Positions 33,217 through 43,416 of a DNA stretch of 64,000 nucleotides are shown one piece after another; the stretch's first letter is position 1, and the number at the start of each line of letters is the position of its first letter. The translations under genes were made by a program, and so were the position numbers. The notes beneath the pieces were generated by a model. It searched no databases, was not told where the DNA came from, and saw nothing but the letters and a program-made list of their open reading frames with translations. The stretch spans positions 5,581,815-5,645,814 of the forward strand of contig BCIA01000005.1 in assembly GCA_001599815.1 (NCBI GenBank), read 5' to 3'. The DNA comes from Furcasterigmium furcatum. Taxonomy: Eukaryota; Ascomycota; Sordariomycetes; Glomerellales; Plectosphaerellaceae.

Positions 33217-33900
33217 TTAGCGATGGCCGGATACCAGGGAGATGGACTCGGGCGGATAATATGGTCCCTCGTTTGATACCTCCTGCCAGGCTAGACATTC
33301 TCCGTAGCCGATATTAGGCAGCGATGCGAAGTACTCATCGTACTCGGGTGCCATCGCCTCTTCCAGGTCCGCAAAGTCGTCGCCGGCCGCCTCGTGGAGA
33401 ATTTCCCATGCATTGCGGCAGGAGGCCTCGCTACACGACTTAGAAACAAGGAGAAGGCCATTGAGGCGCTGGATGAGCCTTGCATGCTCTGGAATTGGGT
33501 TGATGGCGGCGTTGGTAAGCTCGTAGAGATCCGCCTTTATATCGTAGAGCTCGGTTTCGTTATGGCCGCACCAGTGCGAAAAGAGCCACGCTCGTACTCC
33601 TTGGTGATGATCCGCACAGTTTTGTACGAGTATATCGGTGACACTCTGCTATAATATAGGTTGCCCCCGTTCCCGATTATAACCCAGAATTTGACGTTGA
33701 GGACTTCCCTGCCCCTCGGGCGGAGGGGGCATAGAAGATGTGAGGAGTGCCGGCCAGCCAATAGGCGTCTCTTCAATGTTTGGGTCCACTTTAACCCCAG
33801 TCTCCATCATCAACTCCACGGCACACCCTCGGCCGAGCTGGCAGCACAACGTCACCTGTATCGGCTCGCAACTTTATGTGGGTCATGTCATGACTGAACC
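33217..33900 (-). pseudogene. Truncated and frameshifted arylsulfatase remnant
   Basis: Reading the minus strand, sulfatase C-terminal blocks appear in two frames. REVLNVKFWVIIGNGG and YSYKTVRIITKEYE are in one frame; then, after an indel near 33594, SHWCGHNETELYDIKADLYE, later LLVSKSCSEASCRNAWEIL and GYGECLAWQEVSN, run to a stop at 33219-33217. These match the order EHxNxExW, YKxxRxxxxxY, WCxxExELYDxxxDPxxLxN and LxxLLLxLKSCKxxxCRxPW of fungal arylsulfatases. The N-terminal two thirds, including the CxPxR nucleophile region, are missing; the next gene starts divergently at 33996. The upstream limit is approximate. Confidence 0.6.
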
Positions 33901-33995
33901 TGACCGCGCCGGCGGTTCCGTCTGCGGAGTTCTTTAGTTCAAGTCCTGGGGGCGGCTTGTCACTCACACCCTCCACACCCATCCTTGACCGTCGG

Positions 33996-36444
33996 ATGAC
34001 GATGGAGTCTTCGTATTATGTGAGTTGACTCCGTCCCAGGTGCAGAAGGATGTACTCTCTGATGATAACGACGGCGTCTAGACGATTAACGCTTGTAATC
34101 GATGCAGGAAGCGTAAGGCGAGATGTGACACGAGTACGTCCACGGTCCACCCTTTTGAGCCCTGTTTCGGTTCATCCAGCTTACATCCGACCTTTGAGCA
34201 TAGGGATACCGAGTTGTCGGCCTTGCCAGATTTCCGGCTCGGCATGCGAGTATACAGAAGCTCGTTCGAAAGGCGTCTTCCCTCGCAGTTTTATTCTCGA
34301 CCTGGAGGACAAGCTTGCACGCCTTGAGGATGATGCTCGCCGCTGTCGCCTTGCAGGTGGCGATGAGACTGATGCTAGGAATGTCAACGCTCGGGGAGAT
34401 GTTGACGTGTCTTCTCAGCACCCGGAGCATCGGGCTGATACGGCTCCCGACTCAAGTCATCTGTCTTGCCCGCCTTCTCCAGGGGGCGACCCGCCGCCAG
34501 ATCCAAGACAATCAGATGGTAACTCTGAGCCACCCTCTTGACTACTTGCTTAATCTTTAACAAAAATCAGATTATTTGACACGGCCTATGCTGAATAGCT
34601 CGTTCTTAAGCAGCCACAATGCACAGGCATCGGCAGCTGGCCAAGCCCGCACAGCAGATCAACCACCAAAATCGCGAGCTGCTTTGCCAAACCGCCAGGT
34701 AGCCATGAGCTTGATCGACGTGTTCTTCAGCCAGTACCAGGTCCAGTTCCCTATCCTCGAGGGATCAGATTTCAAACGCACGGCAGAGAATTATTATACC
34801 TCAGGATTCGAGAGCAGTGAACCCTCAGCCGCTTTCATGCTCAACATGGTCTTTGCCATTGCGCTCATCTCCGCTTCCGAGGAGAGCCACCAGGCCCTCG
34901 AGATGTCCAAATCCTTTGCTGCCAGCGCCATGGACTTACTGCCCGAAGTCCTCAAACGCAAGGAGACAAGCACTTTGCAGTGCTTACTTCTCCTCCTATG
35001 TTACTCAGCGCTTGATTCTTCGTCTACTCCGGCCTGGTTCATCTCCGGCATTTGCATGAGACTGTGCATTGACCTTGGTTTTGGTTCCGAGGCAAACCTG
35101 CAGATGCCAGGCTTGACCGGGGACAATGGGGACAATGGGGACAGCGACCTCGCGAGGCGGCTCTTCTGGATCTCACATACGTTTGACCAGACGCTAAGCG
35201 TTCTGCTCGGACGGCCGTTCACCTTTGAGGACCCCTCAATTGACGTTGGCCTACCGTCAAAATCGTCCATGCATCTGCGAGACCGGCAGTTTCTTCACTG
35301 GATCCAGTTACAGCGACTCCAGAACAGCATCGTCCAGAAGCTCCATGTCCACAGCGAATGCGGCCGAAGTGAACAGGAGGCCCTGGAAATGAACACATGG
35401 AAAGAAGAGATGGCCAAAAGCCTAGATCGATGGAACGACGCCACGCGGGGCTTGACAGATTCTGACGGTCATGGAAAAGATTGGTGGAGCTACTGGTACT
35501 TCAACACGCTGGTCATCCTGCACCGGGCCCCTCTGTCCAAGACCCAGTTACGGGGATCCGATCTGCGGTCTTGCTACTGGGCGACGAGACGGTTCATCGA
35601 ACTGGCATTCATACGCACCAGTCGGACGCTGGCCGATCTGACGTGGATAGACCTCCACCACCAGATGATGAGCGGGATCACCCTCCTATTCATCGTGCGG
35701 AAGAACGCAGGCGTCCGCAGGATGGTCTCGGCGGACTGGATCTCGTTTAGGAGCAGCGTGTGCCAGTGGACGGTCGTGCTTGAAAGGCTTGCAGGTCGGT
35801 GGGAGAACATCGGATCTGCGGTAAACGCCTTGGTCAAACTGGCCAACACAACGGTGGATCTGGTGGACAAGAACATCAATTCTGCGGCTCGGGCCAAGGG
35901 TGACTCGGAAGCGGCCCGAAGGGAGCGGCGGCGAAGCATTGTCCAGCAACTGCACTGGCCGACACAAACACCACCAGCCCAGAGCATGCACAGCCCAACA
36001 GCCCAGAACAACGACGCCGGGGCTCCTTTGCCGCAGGCAGAGCGAAACATGCAGGAAAGCGCGGATGAACCAACACAGTCGGCTGGAGAGACAAGCCAGA
36101 AGATTTACCCTGCTTCTCAGAGTTGGGTTCTCAGTGGCCAATACCTTGATCCTCCTGCATTCGACCCGGAGTATGCCGGCCTGGGAATGGACATAGACCT
36201 TGACTTGTCTCCGAGGCTTCCTGAAGACTTCTGGCCGTCCATCGGCCTGCCGCTTGAATCCGGGGTCCCTTCGGATGATCTCGCATTCTGGGCTCAGTTG
36301 TCCAATCCACTGATGGGCACAGCGGACGCCGCGGTCCCTTTCGGAGGAGGCACGATGCAGCAGACAGATGTTCTCCTGGCAGACAGCATCTTGAATTTTC
36401 GCGGGGACTTTGCTGGGCCCGAGAGCCATGACTTTGTACTTTAA
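33996..36444 (+). CDS. Zn(II)2Cys6 transcription factor with fungal_trans domain
   Basis: Four exons (33996-34019, 34082-34133, 34204-34518, 34571-36444) give 754 residues. The binuclear cluster is split by introns: exon 2 supplies ACNRCRKRKARCDT and exon 3 RIPSCRPCQISGSAC, together C-x2-C-x6-C-x6-C-x2-C-x6-C, followed by a basic linker and a short coiled coil (FILDLEDKLARLEDDARRC). The fungal_trans core starts around residue 190 (SLIDVFFSQYQVQFPILEGSDF) with ARRLFWISHTFDQTLSVLLG and GRPFTFEDPSIDV. The tail is acidic and Ser/Pro-rich, as in activators. Without the introns the cluster is out of frame, so the model is well supported. Targets are unknown; carbohydrate genes follow immediately. 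Confidence 0.85.
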
Positions 36445-36497
36445 AGCAACGGCAGCAAGTACCTAGATGTATCTACTACTCCAAGTCAAGACAGAGT

Positions 36498-37838
36498 TCA
36501 CGACCTGCCCGAAACTTCCAAAAGGTAAACACTGCCTGTCGACGTGTTGACGTTTGTCGGGGCGCCAAGATACAATACATCCGTACCGTCACTCCTCATG
36601 ACTGTCGTGACTCGTTCAACTCGGCTGCCGGCCACGGGCGATAGCTGCGTGTCCGTCCAGACAGAGTCCCCGTCTTTCTCCAGGACATATGCGCCCCCAC
36701 CAACACGGCAGTAGTAAATTCGTGCCGTCTGCCCATCATGGCTGAAACCGAGAGCAGCAGTTGTGTCGGAATCGTCGCGGACAATCTCACGAGTCCAGGG
36801 GCTCGCAGCGCCAAAGGTGCCCCTCGCGCGGCGGACCTGCCAAGGACCATCGGTGGTGTTCTTGAACCGGTATGCGTGGTGGATGAGCAGCGTGTCTGAC
36901 GAGGTGTCTTCATAGATTGCCATTTTGGCGCTTTGAAAGGCAGGGCCGGGCGATGCATTGATGTCGCCGTCGTAGGACTCCCCTTGAGTGAGTGGCTGGA
37001 AGACGATGTCGGGGTCGCCTCCCTGCGTGATGGGCACGGACAAGGGGCTGCCGTTCGCAGAGCGGTAAGTGTTGGTCGAGGGCGTGTATCGCACGTAGCT
37101 CCCTTCGTGGCGGACCTGCGAGGCCGGGTATTTGCTCCATTCCCACTGAAGGTGGACGTCGCCGTCTGACGAAAACTGTAAGTCGTCGGGATACACCGAG
37201 TGCCCGGGGTTGTATGCCCAGATGCTGACGCGGGACCATTCTCGAGACGACACCGAGTACCGGTAGAAGTACCCGCCGCGGGCCCGTTCTCCCACAGACG
37301 CATCAGATTCGCCGCGGATAATGAGCCACAGGTCTCCGGAGGGGCCTCGCTTTAGGACGGGGTATGTGAACCGGACGGACGGGTCGGGCATGTCAGAGCT
37401 GACGTCCACAAGCGTGGTGCTGCTGAAGGGCTCTGTCGACCTGAAGTACTTCCACTCATCGTTGTGCATGCCGGTGAAGACATGCACGAAGCCGTCGCCG
37501 TCGACGGCGATGCTTGGGGCATTGTGTCCGATGTCGTCTACGAAGGCGGCACAACCGCCGCCCGAGGCAGCCTTCAAGCAGCCTCGGACGATGGCTCCGC
37601 CGTCCGTGTCCCTGCGCACGACCATGACTTCGTTTTCGCTGAGGGGGCCATCTGGAGGGTTGCGGAGGTACGCGAGCCAGGAGTAATCGCCAAACTCATC
37701 CAGGGGCACCCACCAGGCGGCCTGGTTTGTGCTGTCGGCGGCGGCAGATATCGTCACGAGAGGCCCCGGAGAGACGTCGGCGTACACGGCCGGGAGGGCC
37801 AAGAGGCCCAGAAAAGGGGCTAGGGAGGGATACATCAT
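36498..37838 (-). CDS. Secreted BNR_4-type beta-propeller, candidate polysaccharide lyase
   Basis: 446 residues from the ATG pair at 37838, no intron. A signal peptide (MMYPSLAPFLGLLALPAVYA) precedes a repeated beta-rich fold. The BNR_4 hallmark is HNAPSIAVDGDGFVHVFTGM, then HNDEWKYFRST, with later FTYPVLKRGPSGDLWLIIRG, QFSSDGDVHLQWEWSKY and LIHHAYRFKNTTDGPWQ. This fold is shared by several polysaccharide lyases, including ulvan lyases and, in Fusarium, an L-rhamnose-alpha-1,4-D-glucuronate lyase (PL42). The second is the closest biological parallel for a fungus, but catalytic residues were not verified. The gene is divergent from a Zn2Cys6 regulator and close to a sugar porter, consistent with a utilisation cluster. 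Confidence 0.75.
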   Translation of the reverse strand: MMYPSLAPFLGLLALPAVYADVSPGPLVTISAAADSTNQAAWWVPLDEFGDYSWLAYLRNPPDGPLSENEVMVVRRDTDGGAIVRGCLKAASGGGCAAFVDDIGHNAPSIAVDGDGFVHVFTGMHNDEWKYFRSTEPFSSTTLVDVSSDMPDPSVRFTYPVLKRGPSGDLWLIIRGESDASVGERARGGYFYRYSVSSREWSRVSIWAYNPGHSVYPDDLQFSSDGDVHLQWEWSKYPASQVRHEGSYVRYTPSTNTYRSANGSPLSVPITQGGDPDIVFQPLTQGESYDGDINASPGPAFQSAKMAIYEDTSSDTLLIHHAYRFKNTTDGPWQVRRARGTFGAASPWTREIVRDDSDTTAALGFSHDGQTARIYYCRVGGGAYVLEKDGDSVWTDTQLSPVAGSRVERVTTVMRSDGTDVLYLGAPTNVNTSTGSVYLLEVSGRS

Positions 37839-38166
37839 GATGCTCAAGGAGGAACCAGGGGACGATGCGACGTTGTTTGGGATACTCAAGGTCAAGCAGA
37901 AGCCGATGCGAATATTTCTGACTACTTATACTGTGGGACTCGACTTGAGTTGGATGCCCATGGCAGTATCCAGTGTCCTGCAAACCAAATGATCGTCTCG
38001 CGGGGCCGTGCCGCCAGTCCCGGAACGCCCGCCGGCGGTTCCGCGCGCACCCAAAGCCAAGGCGCTGATCCCCCGCAATTTTGTCCAGGATTAAACAAGC
38101 TTGGACCCCAGATATGCCGCTGGTTCCGCGTCCTGCAACAGACCTGCTTTTCGGGAGGCAGAGGGC
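37839..38166. promoter_or_regulatory. Divergent promoter of the BNR_4 gene and its regulator
   Basis: 328 bases between the two ATGs. It contains CGGAAC (38021-38026) and GTTCCG (38038-38043), an inverted pair with an 11-base spacer, the geometry used by zinc-cluster dimers. GCGGGG near 38000 and CCCCGC near 38070 fit the CreA consensus SYGGRG on either strand. Binding is inferred. Confidence 0.5.
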
Positions 38167-39960
38167 ATGGCAGACGACCAGCTCCGACCGCCGGCAGCTC
38201 TGGCACCTCGGCACCGCGGGGTCCCGCTTCGAATTTCCCAGGTCTTCTCGGCATGCTCGTTTTGCAAGGCAAGGAAGATCAAGTGCGACGGGACCGCGCC
38301 GTTTTGCGGAGGGTGCGTCAAGCATGGGCGGCAGTCAACATGCTCCCTCTCACAGAAAGACTCGGGACATGACTACCCGACATATCTGCAGCGGCGAATC
38401 GAGACGCTGCAAAAGGAACTGGAGGCTTTTGGCTCTACAGGAGAGGCGGCTGCAGACGGCAACGACAACGGCAGGCCTCGCTCAGCGGAAACCGGTAATG
38501 ATATGTCCGGCAATGATGATGCTGTCGATACACTCATCGCAGACATCGGCGGACTGCCCGTCGTTTCCTTTGCCTCTCAACCCAGTCCTGCGAACGACTC
38601 AATGTTGTCAAGCCTTGTCATGGCAGCCGCGAGCGTGAGCAAGGAATCCTCGGAGGCCGCCTTGATCACTACCCAGCTCTCCGGCAGCAACCAACACAGC
38701 GCAGACCAGGCCGCATTTTCGCAGCCGCCTCTTAACGTCGCTGAAAGGCTGGCAAAGCATTATTTCGAACACATCTATCAACGCCTCCCGTTCTTCTCGA
38801 TCCAGGGCTTCTGGGCCCAGTTCGCCCAGGTGTATCCCGAAGCGGCGGGTGAGCCGGCTGTCGAGGAGACTCCGAGATCAAGTCTGTCGCATTGCCGATT
38901 CACCGTGTTGCTCGTCCTCGCTATCGCCATGTCCAGCCACTCCCGAAGTGCAGATAGCGCTGCTGCCAGCGAGGCCCACAGGCTGTTCCAGGGGGCACTG
39001 GAGTTCCAGGAGTCGGCGCTCGTCCCCAACAATATCATCGGCGTCCAGTCCATCCTCTTCCTCATCCAGTTTGCCACTCTGAATCCTTCGACGCTGGATG
39101 CTTGGTACCTCATCAGCGTCGGTCTGCGCATGTGCCTCGACCTGCGACTGCATCAGGACCCCCAGCCGGGCGAGCAAGCCGCACTCGCACCCAGCCTCCT
39201 GGAAACGCGGCGGAGGCTGTGGTGGAGCGTGTACTCTGTCGACCGGTCAATGAATCTTGGCCTCGGTCGGCCGCCAGAGGTACCAGATGCCGTGTGCAAG
39301 GTGTCTCTGCCGTCGTTTCGGATCGAAAAGTCCTCCACGGAAACGGAGATCCTCGTCTACCTCCAGCGATACCGCGTGCTGCTGATCCAGTCGAAGACCC
39401 AGAACAGGCTCAACGAGGTCCCAAGACAAGACTCCCCGGACGTCATCGCGCAGCTACGAGGTGAGCTGGTAGCCTGGCATGAGCAGAACTCCTCCCTGCC
39501 TGAGGGCGACGTGCTGGAGAGCGAATGGTTGATGGGGCTAATGCTTCTCAACCGGCCGTGCCGCGCCGTGCCCCAGCGCACGACGGAAGAGATGGAAGAG
39601 TTATGGCGCTCTGCGATCGGCTTCAATACGATATACAGACGCCTCGTTGGTTCCAACTCGATCTTCTACATCCGCGTCGCCTGCGAGAAGATATACTGGA
39701 CGGGACTTGTGCTGCTGCTCAGCTACGGCAAGCTGCACGAGGTCGGGTCGGCAGCGGCTCCGCAGCCGCTGGACCTCTGGGCCGCGGTCAAGGACGCATT
39801 GCTGAGCCTTCAGGCCCTTTCGGAGCGCTGGGAGGAGGGCAAGAAGCTTTATCAGGACTTTGATACTCTTACCACTGATTTCCTGACCGCTCTGCAGAGA
39901 GGGACGTCTGAGGTTCCGCCACGGGTAGAGAGGGCGTTGAGGTTGAAGAAGCTCATGTGA
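38167..39960 (+). CDS. Zn(II)2Cys6 transcription factor with fungal_trans domain
   Basis: 597 residues, single exon from the first in-frame ATG (38167). The zinc cluster CSFCKARKIKCDGTAPFCGG continues to CVKHGRQSTC at about residues 29-58, followed by a linker and coiled coil (YLQRRIETLQKELEAFG). The fungal_trans domain begins near NVAERLAKHYFEHIYQRLPF and includes LLETRRRLWWSVYSVDRSMN and LGLGRPPEVPDA, the classical signature. Facing the BNR_4 gene across a 328-base promoter, it is the likely pathway-specific regulator of that gene and perhaps of the sugar porter and oxidoreductase genes. That role is inferred from position and shared motifs. Confidence 0.9.
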   Translation: MADDQLRPPAALAPRHRGVPLRISQVFSACSFCKARKIKCDGTAPFCGGCVKHGRQSTCSLSQKDSGHDYPTYLQRRIETLQKELEAFGSTGEAAADGNDNGRPRSAETGNDMSGNDDAVDTLIADIGGLPVVSFASQPSPANDSMLSSLVMAAASVSKESSEAALITTQLSGSNQHSADQAAFSQPPLNVAERLAKHYFEHIYQRLPFFSIQGFWAQFAQVYPEAAGEPAVEETPRSSLSHCRFTVLLVLAIAMSSHSRSADSAAASEAHRLFQGALEFQESALVPNNIIGVQSILFLIQFATLNPSTLDAWYLISVGLRMCLDLRLHQDPQPGEQAALAPSLLETRRRLWWSVYSVDRSMNLGLGRPPEVPDAVCKVSLPSFRIEKSSTETEILVYLQRYRVLLIQSKTQNRLNEVPRQDSPDVIAQLRGELVAWHEQNSSLPEGDVLESEWLMGLMLLNRPCRAVPQRTTEEMEELWRSAIGFNTIYRRLVGSNSIFYIRVACEKIYWTGLVLLLSYGKLHEVGSAAAPQPLDLWAAVKDALLSLQALSERWEEGKKLYQDFDTLTTDFLTALQRGTSEVPPRVERALRLKKLM

Positions 39961-40414
39961 CATAAGATAGTTTTATTTGGCTCTCGTATACAACGATGAT
40001 CACAATGTCTGGAGAGCTGTACAGGACGCTGGTGTGCTGCTGTCGTGGATGGCACAGCCGACGACCCCTGAGGGTGAGGCGAGGAGAGCCCGCATCAAGG
40101 AGCTCACCCAAACTAATGCACTCCCTACAATCAAAAACATAAGGGTCGGGGAGACTCATTATTCCTTTTCTCTTGTGGGAAGGTTTTATTTAACATGAAG
40201 TTTCTGAGGGGCAGCTTGGGCTGGGCCGTAGTATTGCATATGATCAATTGCCTCGCTGCTATGTACGCTGCCGGTACCGCAGAATGGTAGTACTACTCGT
40301 CACCTGCCCGCCACGCCTATCGGCATTTTGATTCTTATCGTCCTCGAGGGCATAAAGAGGCGGGCGGGACATGGTGAGCGACGACTTCAGATCTCCTCGC
40401 AAGAGCGGCTCTGC
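39961..40414. other. Intergenic region between convergent genes
   Basis: 454 bases, relatively AT-rich around 39960-40200, holding the 3' ends of the regulator and the sugar porter. No gene is visible. Confidence 0.5.
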
Positions 40415-42097
40415 TCAGACCTTCGTGGCCCTCGCCTCGACGTGCTCGTGCTCATGGGCTTCAGTGAGCATCTGCTTCGGGGTCGCCTCCGTCTTCGAAT
40501 GAATATTGAGCTTGCCAAAATGCGAGTCGAGCTCCTCGAGGGTCTTCTTCTTGGTCTCGGGGTAGAAGGAGTAGACGAGGACGGCCGCGAAGACGTTGAA
40601 AGACATGAAGATGAAGTAGACGCGGGGCCCGATGTTCGAGACAGCGACGGGCCACACCTGGCCCACGATGATGGAGCCGAGCGAGGCGCCGGAGGCGGAG
40701 ATACCGAGGCCTTTGGAGCGGCAGTTTGAAGGGAAGATCTCCGAGGCATAGATCCAGGCGCATGGCCCGAAGCCCATGCTGTCTATAGCCTCCTTGTCAG
40801 CAGCGAACCAGACGTGACTGATGGGGTAGATGGTACTTACAGCCGACGGTGAAGAAGAAGATGAAGAAGATGTTGACGTAGTTAGCATGTTGGTTGACCT
40901 GGTTTGGGTACGCAACCTGCAGGGCGCCGTTGATCTGCCAGAATGTCAGAATAGAGGATCGAAACGAGAGTCCAGGCTGGCGGTTGCTCACCATCAAACA
41001 GAAAGCCATGATGACGGCGCCGATGCCAAGCGAATGTCGTCGCCCAATCTTGTCGATGAAGAACATGGCTGCAATGGTACACCCAACCTGCACCGTGCCG
41101 TCGATACCCGAGGCGAGCAGGCTCAGTTCCTTGGAAGTCCCGGCAGCGACAAAGTTGGAGGGCAAGTAATACCTAATGCCCGCGGCGCCGCTCATCTGCT
41201 GGAGAAACGACAACGCCCAGGCACGCCACAGCCGTGACCACAGCGGCTTCTCCTTGATGAACACCCTGGCCGACGTGATGGAGTTCTCTTTGTGCCACAG
41301 GATGTTGGCGTGGATCTCGTCGAGCTCCGGCTGGACCTCCTCCGCCGACACGCCCCTGAGCTTGGCAAGGGCCGTGCTGGCGGCGTCGGCCTGGTCGTGC
41401 TCAACGAGCCAGCGGGGGCTCTCGGGGAGGCACGGCGCGCCGATGAGGAAGAAGACGGCCGGGACGTACTGCATGGCGTTTGACAGGCGCCACTCGTAGT
41501 ACTCGCCGTCGCCGTAGCGCCAGAAGGAGAAGCCATAGCCGACCCAGAAGGCCATGGAGATGCCCGACACGATGCCGACCTGGTTCATCGCGACGTACAG
41601 GCCGCGGTGCTCGGCGGGGGCGATCTCGCTGAGGTACAGCGGCACGGACGTCGACACGATGCCCGTGCCGAGTCCGGCGATGATGCGGCCGATGATCATC
41701 ATGGAGAGGTGTATCGCCGCGGTCTGTAGAGCGGCGCCGACGCAGAGGATAGAGACGCCGATGACGCCGGCCCAGCGGCGGCCGTAGCGGTCGTTGCAGG
41801 GGCCGGCCAGGAAGGCGAAGCCAACGAACTGTCCGGCGTAGAAGATGGCGGTGATGAGCCCGAGGTCGCTGGACGAGGGGTTGTTGAGGGCTTTCTGGAA
41901 GCCGGGCGCGACGTAGATGGTGCTCAAGATGCCGATGTCATATCTATGCCATTTTAGCTGCCGGTGCTTGTTGTGAACTCGGAGTTGGGACGTACGTACC
42001 CCCAGAAGATGGCGCCCATGGAAAAGATGCCGACGCTGAAATACAGCCATGCACTGCTCTTAGCCTTGGGAGCTACCGTAGCGACTTGTTCTGCCAT
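40415..42097 (-). CDS. MFS sugar transporter
   Basis: Four exons on the minus strand (42097-42000, 41943-40992, 40934-40841, 40782-40415) give 503 residues with twelve membrane segments. Sugar-porter motifs are all present: DRYGRRWAG after TM2, GRIIAGLGTGIVSTSVPLYLSE, PESPRWLVEHDQ, DKIGRRHSLG and PETKKKTLEELDSHFGK. The intron after ILTFWQ, the one after TVG and the one at WG|YDIG were placed by phase and motif continuity. The substrate is not evident from the motifs; the context (BNR_4 lyase candidate, dedicated regulators, divergent reductase) suggests a plant-polymer sugar such as rhamnose or a uronate, which is only inference. The promoter holds two CreA-type sites. Confidence 0.88.
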
Positions 42098-42456
42098 TGT
42101 AAAGGATAAGTTTTAGGTAGACGATGAGCGATGAGTCTCCGGTGATCGGTCTACAGATCTACAAAGTCAGAGTGTAGTTGACGATGGCGAGGGGCCCTTA
42201 TTTAAGCACCCCAAGCCTGGATTCAGTGGGCCTAGCAGAAGCTATTCGAGAGCGCCGCTATGGGACGAGGTCTGGGGAAAAGCTGGGGATCACCCCTGTG
42301 CAAACACGGAACCACCGACACTCAGCGGCGGCGGTTCCGCCACCAATTTTGAACCATCGTCATCTTTTGGGTCGCGGCGCCCAACTCAAAGCTTGAGCGG
42401 CCTGCTCAACTATTCCGAGATTACAAACGGGTTTCTTCGCCAGTAGATACTACGAT
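42098..42456. promoter_or_regulatory. Divergent promoter of sugar porter and FNR-like reductase
   Basis: 359 bases. CTGGGG occurs at 42272-42277 and 42283-42288, five bases apart, matching the CreA consensus SYGGRG as a pair. CGGAACC (42307-42313) and GGTTCCG (42333-42339) form an inverted pair with a 19-base spacer. TATTTAAG near 42197 could be the TATA element for the porter. Roles are inferred. Confidence 0.5.
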
Positions 42457-43323
42457 ATGCGTTCCATGACTTCGCCAGTAACACCCTCGCCAGGTTGCTC
42501 GGCGACTCTAGCTCTCAGCTGGAGCCACCGAATCACGCCCAGTATCAGCCTTCATCACTTTGTCGTCACGTCCCAGCATGAGCTCAACGTACAGCCTTGC
42601 CAACACGTCACCTTCCAGTTCGCCGAAGATTTCGATCCAATACTCGGAACCAAGGGTCTGGCTCAGGAACACCGCCGGCTCTCGTTTACCCCTGCCGACA
42701 TCTCTTTCACGGACGAGGGACTGGTAAAGACAGTTACCCTCCTGTCGACCAACGGCCGTGTCTCGGGGCTCATGGGTCTACCTCGCCCCAACGGCCCGCT
42801 ACTCGCAGACCTTGTCGAAGTAGGCGGCGGATTCTCCCGAGACGCAATCTTGCGCTTGAACAGGGACACGCTTTGCGTCGCAGGGGGCACTGGGGTAGCC
42901 TGCTTTCTCGCCCTGGCCTCCTCGAGGAGACGACGATTCGGGCTTGAGGGAGGTCTTCCCGCTCCGGTGCTGTACTGGAGTATCCGGCAAGACGACATCA
43001 GAATGGTCGAGCACCTCTGCGAATCTGGGATTCTCTCCCCGCGCGATTGGTCCTCCCTGCATATCTTTGTGACGACTGGTGCGGCGGTAGGATACTCAAA
43101 TGCGTCCCCGGTAGCGGTAGCGATCGAGAAGAAGCTTCGGAGTGATGCGGGAGTGCCGAACGGCACCTCCGTGTCGGCAAGAAGAATGACACAGGAGGAC
43201 ATCAGTCAAGCTGTTACTGGGCAGAGCACGGACGTGTTCTTCTGCGGGAGCAAGTCTCTAGAGTGGCAGGTCAAGATGTGGTGCTTAGACACTGCGACTG
43301 TGCACTGCACTGCACCTTCATAG
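42457..43323 (+). CDS. FNR-like FAD/NAD(P)-binding oxidoreductase
   Basis: 288 residues, single exon. The first half is a beta-barrel-like FAD domain (FVVTSQHELNVQPCQHVTFQ, then LVKTVTLLSTNGRVSGLMGL). The second half is a nucleotide-binding domain starting VAGGTGVACFLALASS, with VLYWSIRQDDIRMVEHLCES and the C-terminal FFCGSKSLEWQVKMWCLD that carries the conserved CG of ferredoxin-NADP reductase-like proteins. There are no haem, Fe-S or membrane domains, so it is a stand-alone reductase; electron acceptor and substrate are unknown. It is divergent from the sugar porter and shares its promoter, so it may be co-regulated. Family call moderate. Confidence 0.62.
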   Translation: MRSMTSPVTPSPGCSATLALSWSHRITPSISLHHFVVTSQHELNVQPCQHVTFQFAEDFDPILGTKGLAQEHRRLSFTPADISFTDEGLVKTVTLLSTNGRVSGLMGLPRPNGPLLADLVEVGGGFSRDAILRLNRDTLCVAGGTGVACFLALASSRRRRFGLEGGLPAPVLYWSIRQDDIRMVEHLCESGILSPRDWSSLHIFVTTGAAVGYSNASPVAVAIEKKLRSDAGVPNGTSVSARRMTQEDISQAVTGQSTDVFFCGSKSLEWQVKMWCLDTATVHCTAPS

Positions 43324-43416
43324 AACGTTGATTTTCAACTACCAAGGCTTTTGATCATGGGTTCCATAGCAGTCTTTTCTCATAAGTAGAGCCCTAATGG
43401 CATGCTATTTTCTCTA

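Noticed and set aside
33013..33276. Plus-strand frame of 87 codons
   Set aside because: Lies opposite the end of the sulfatase remnant and upstream of nothing recognisable; no domain or start context.
34020..34203. Apparent frameshift that breaks the Zn2Cys6 cluster
   Set aside because: Explained by two short introns (34020-34081 and 34134-34203) with good donors and acceptors that rebuild all six Cys in the right spacing.
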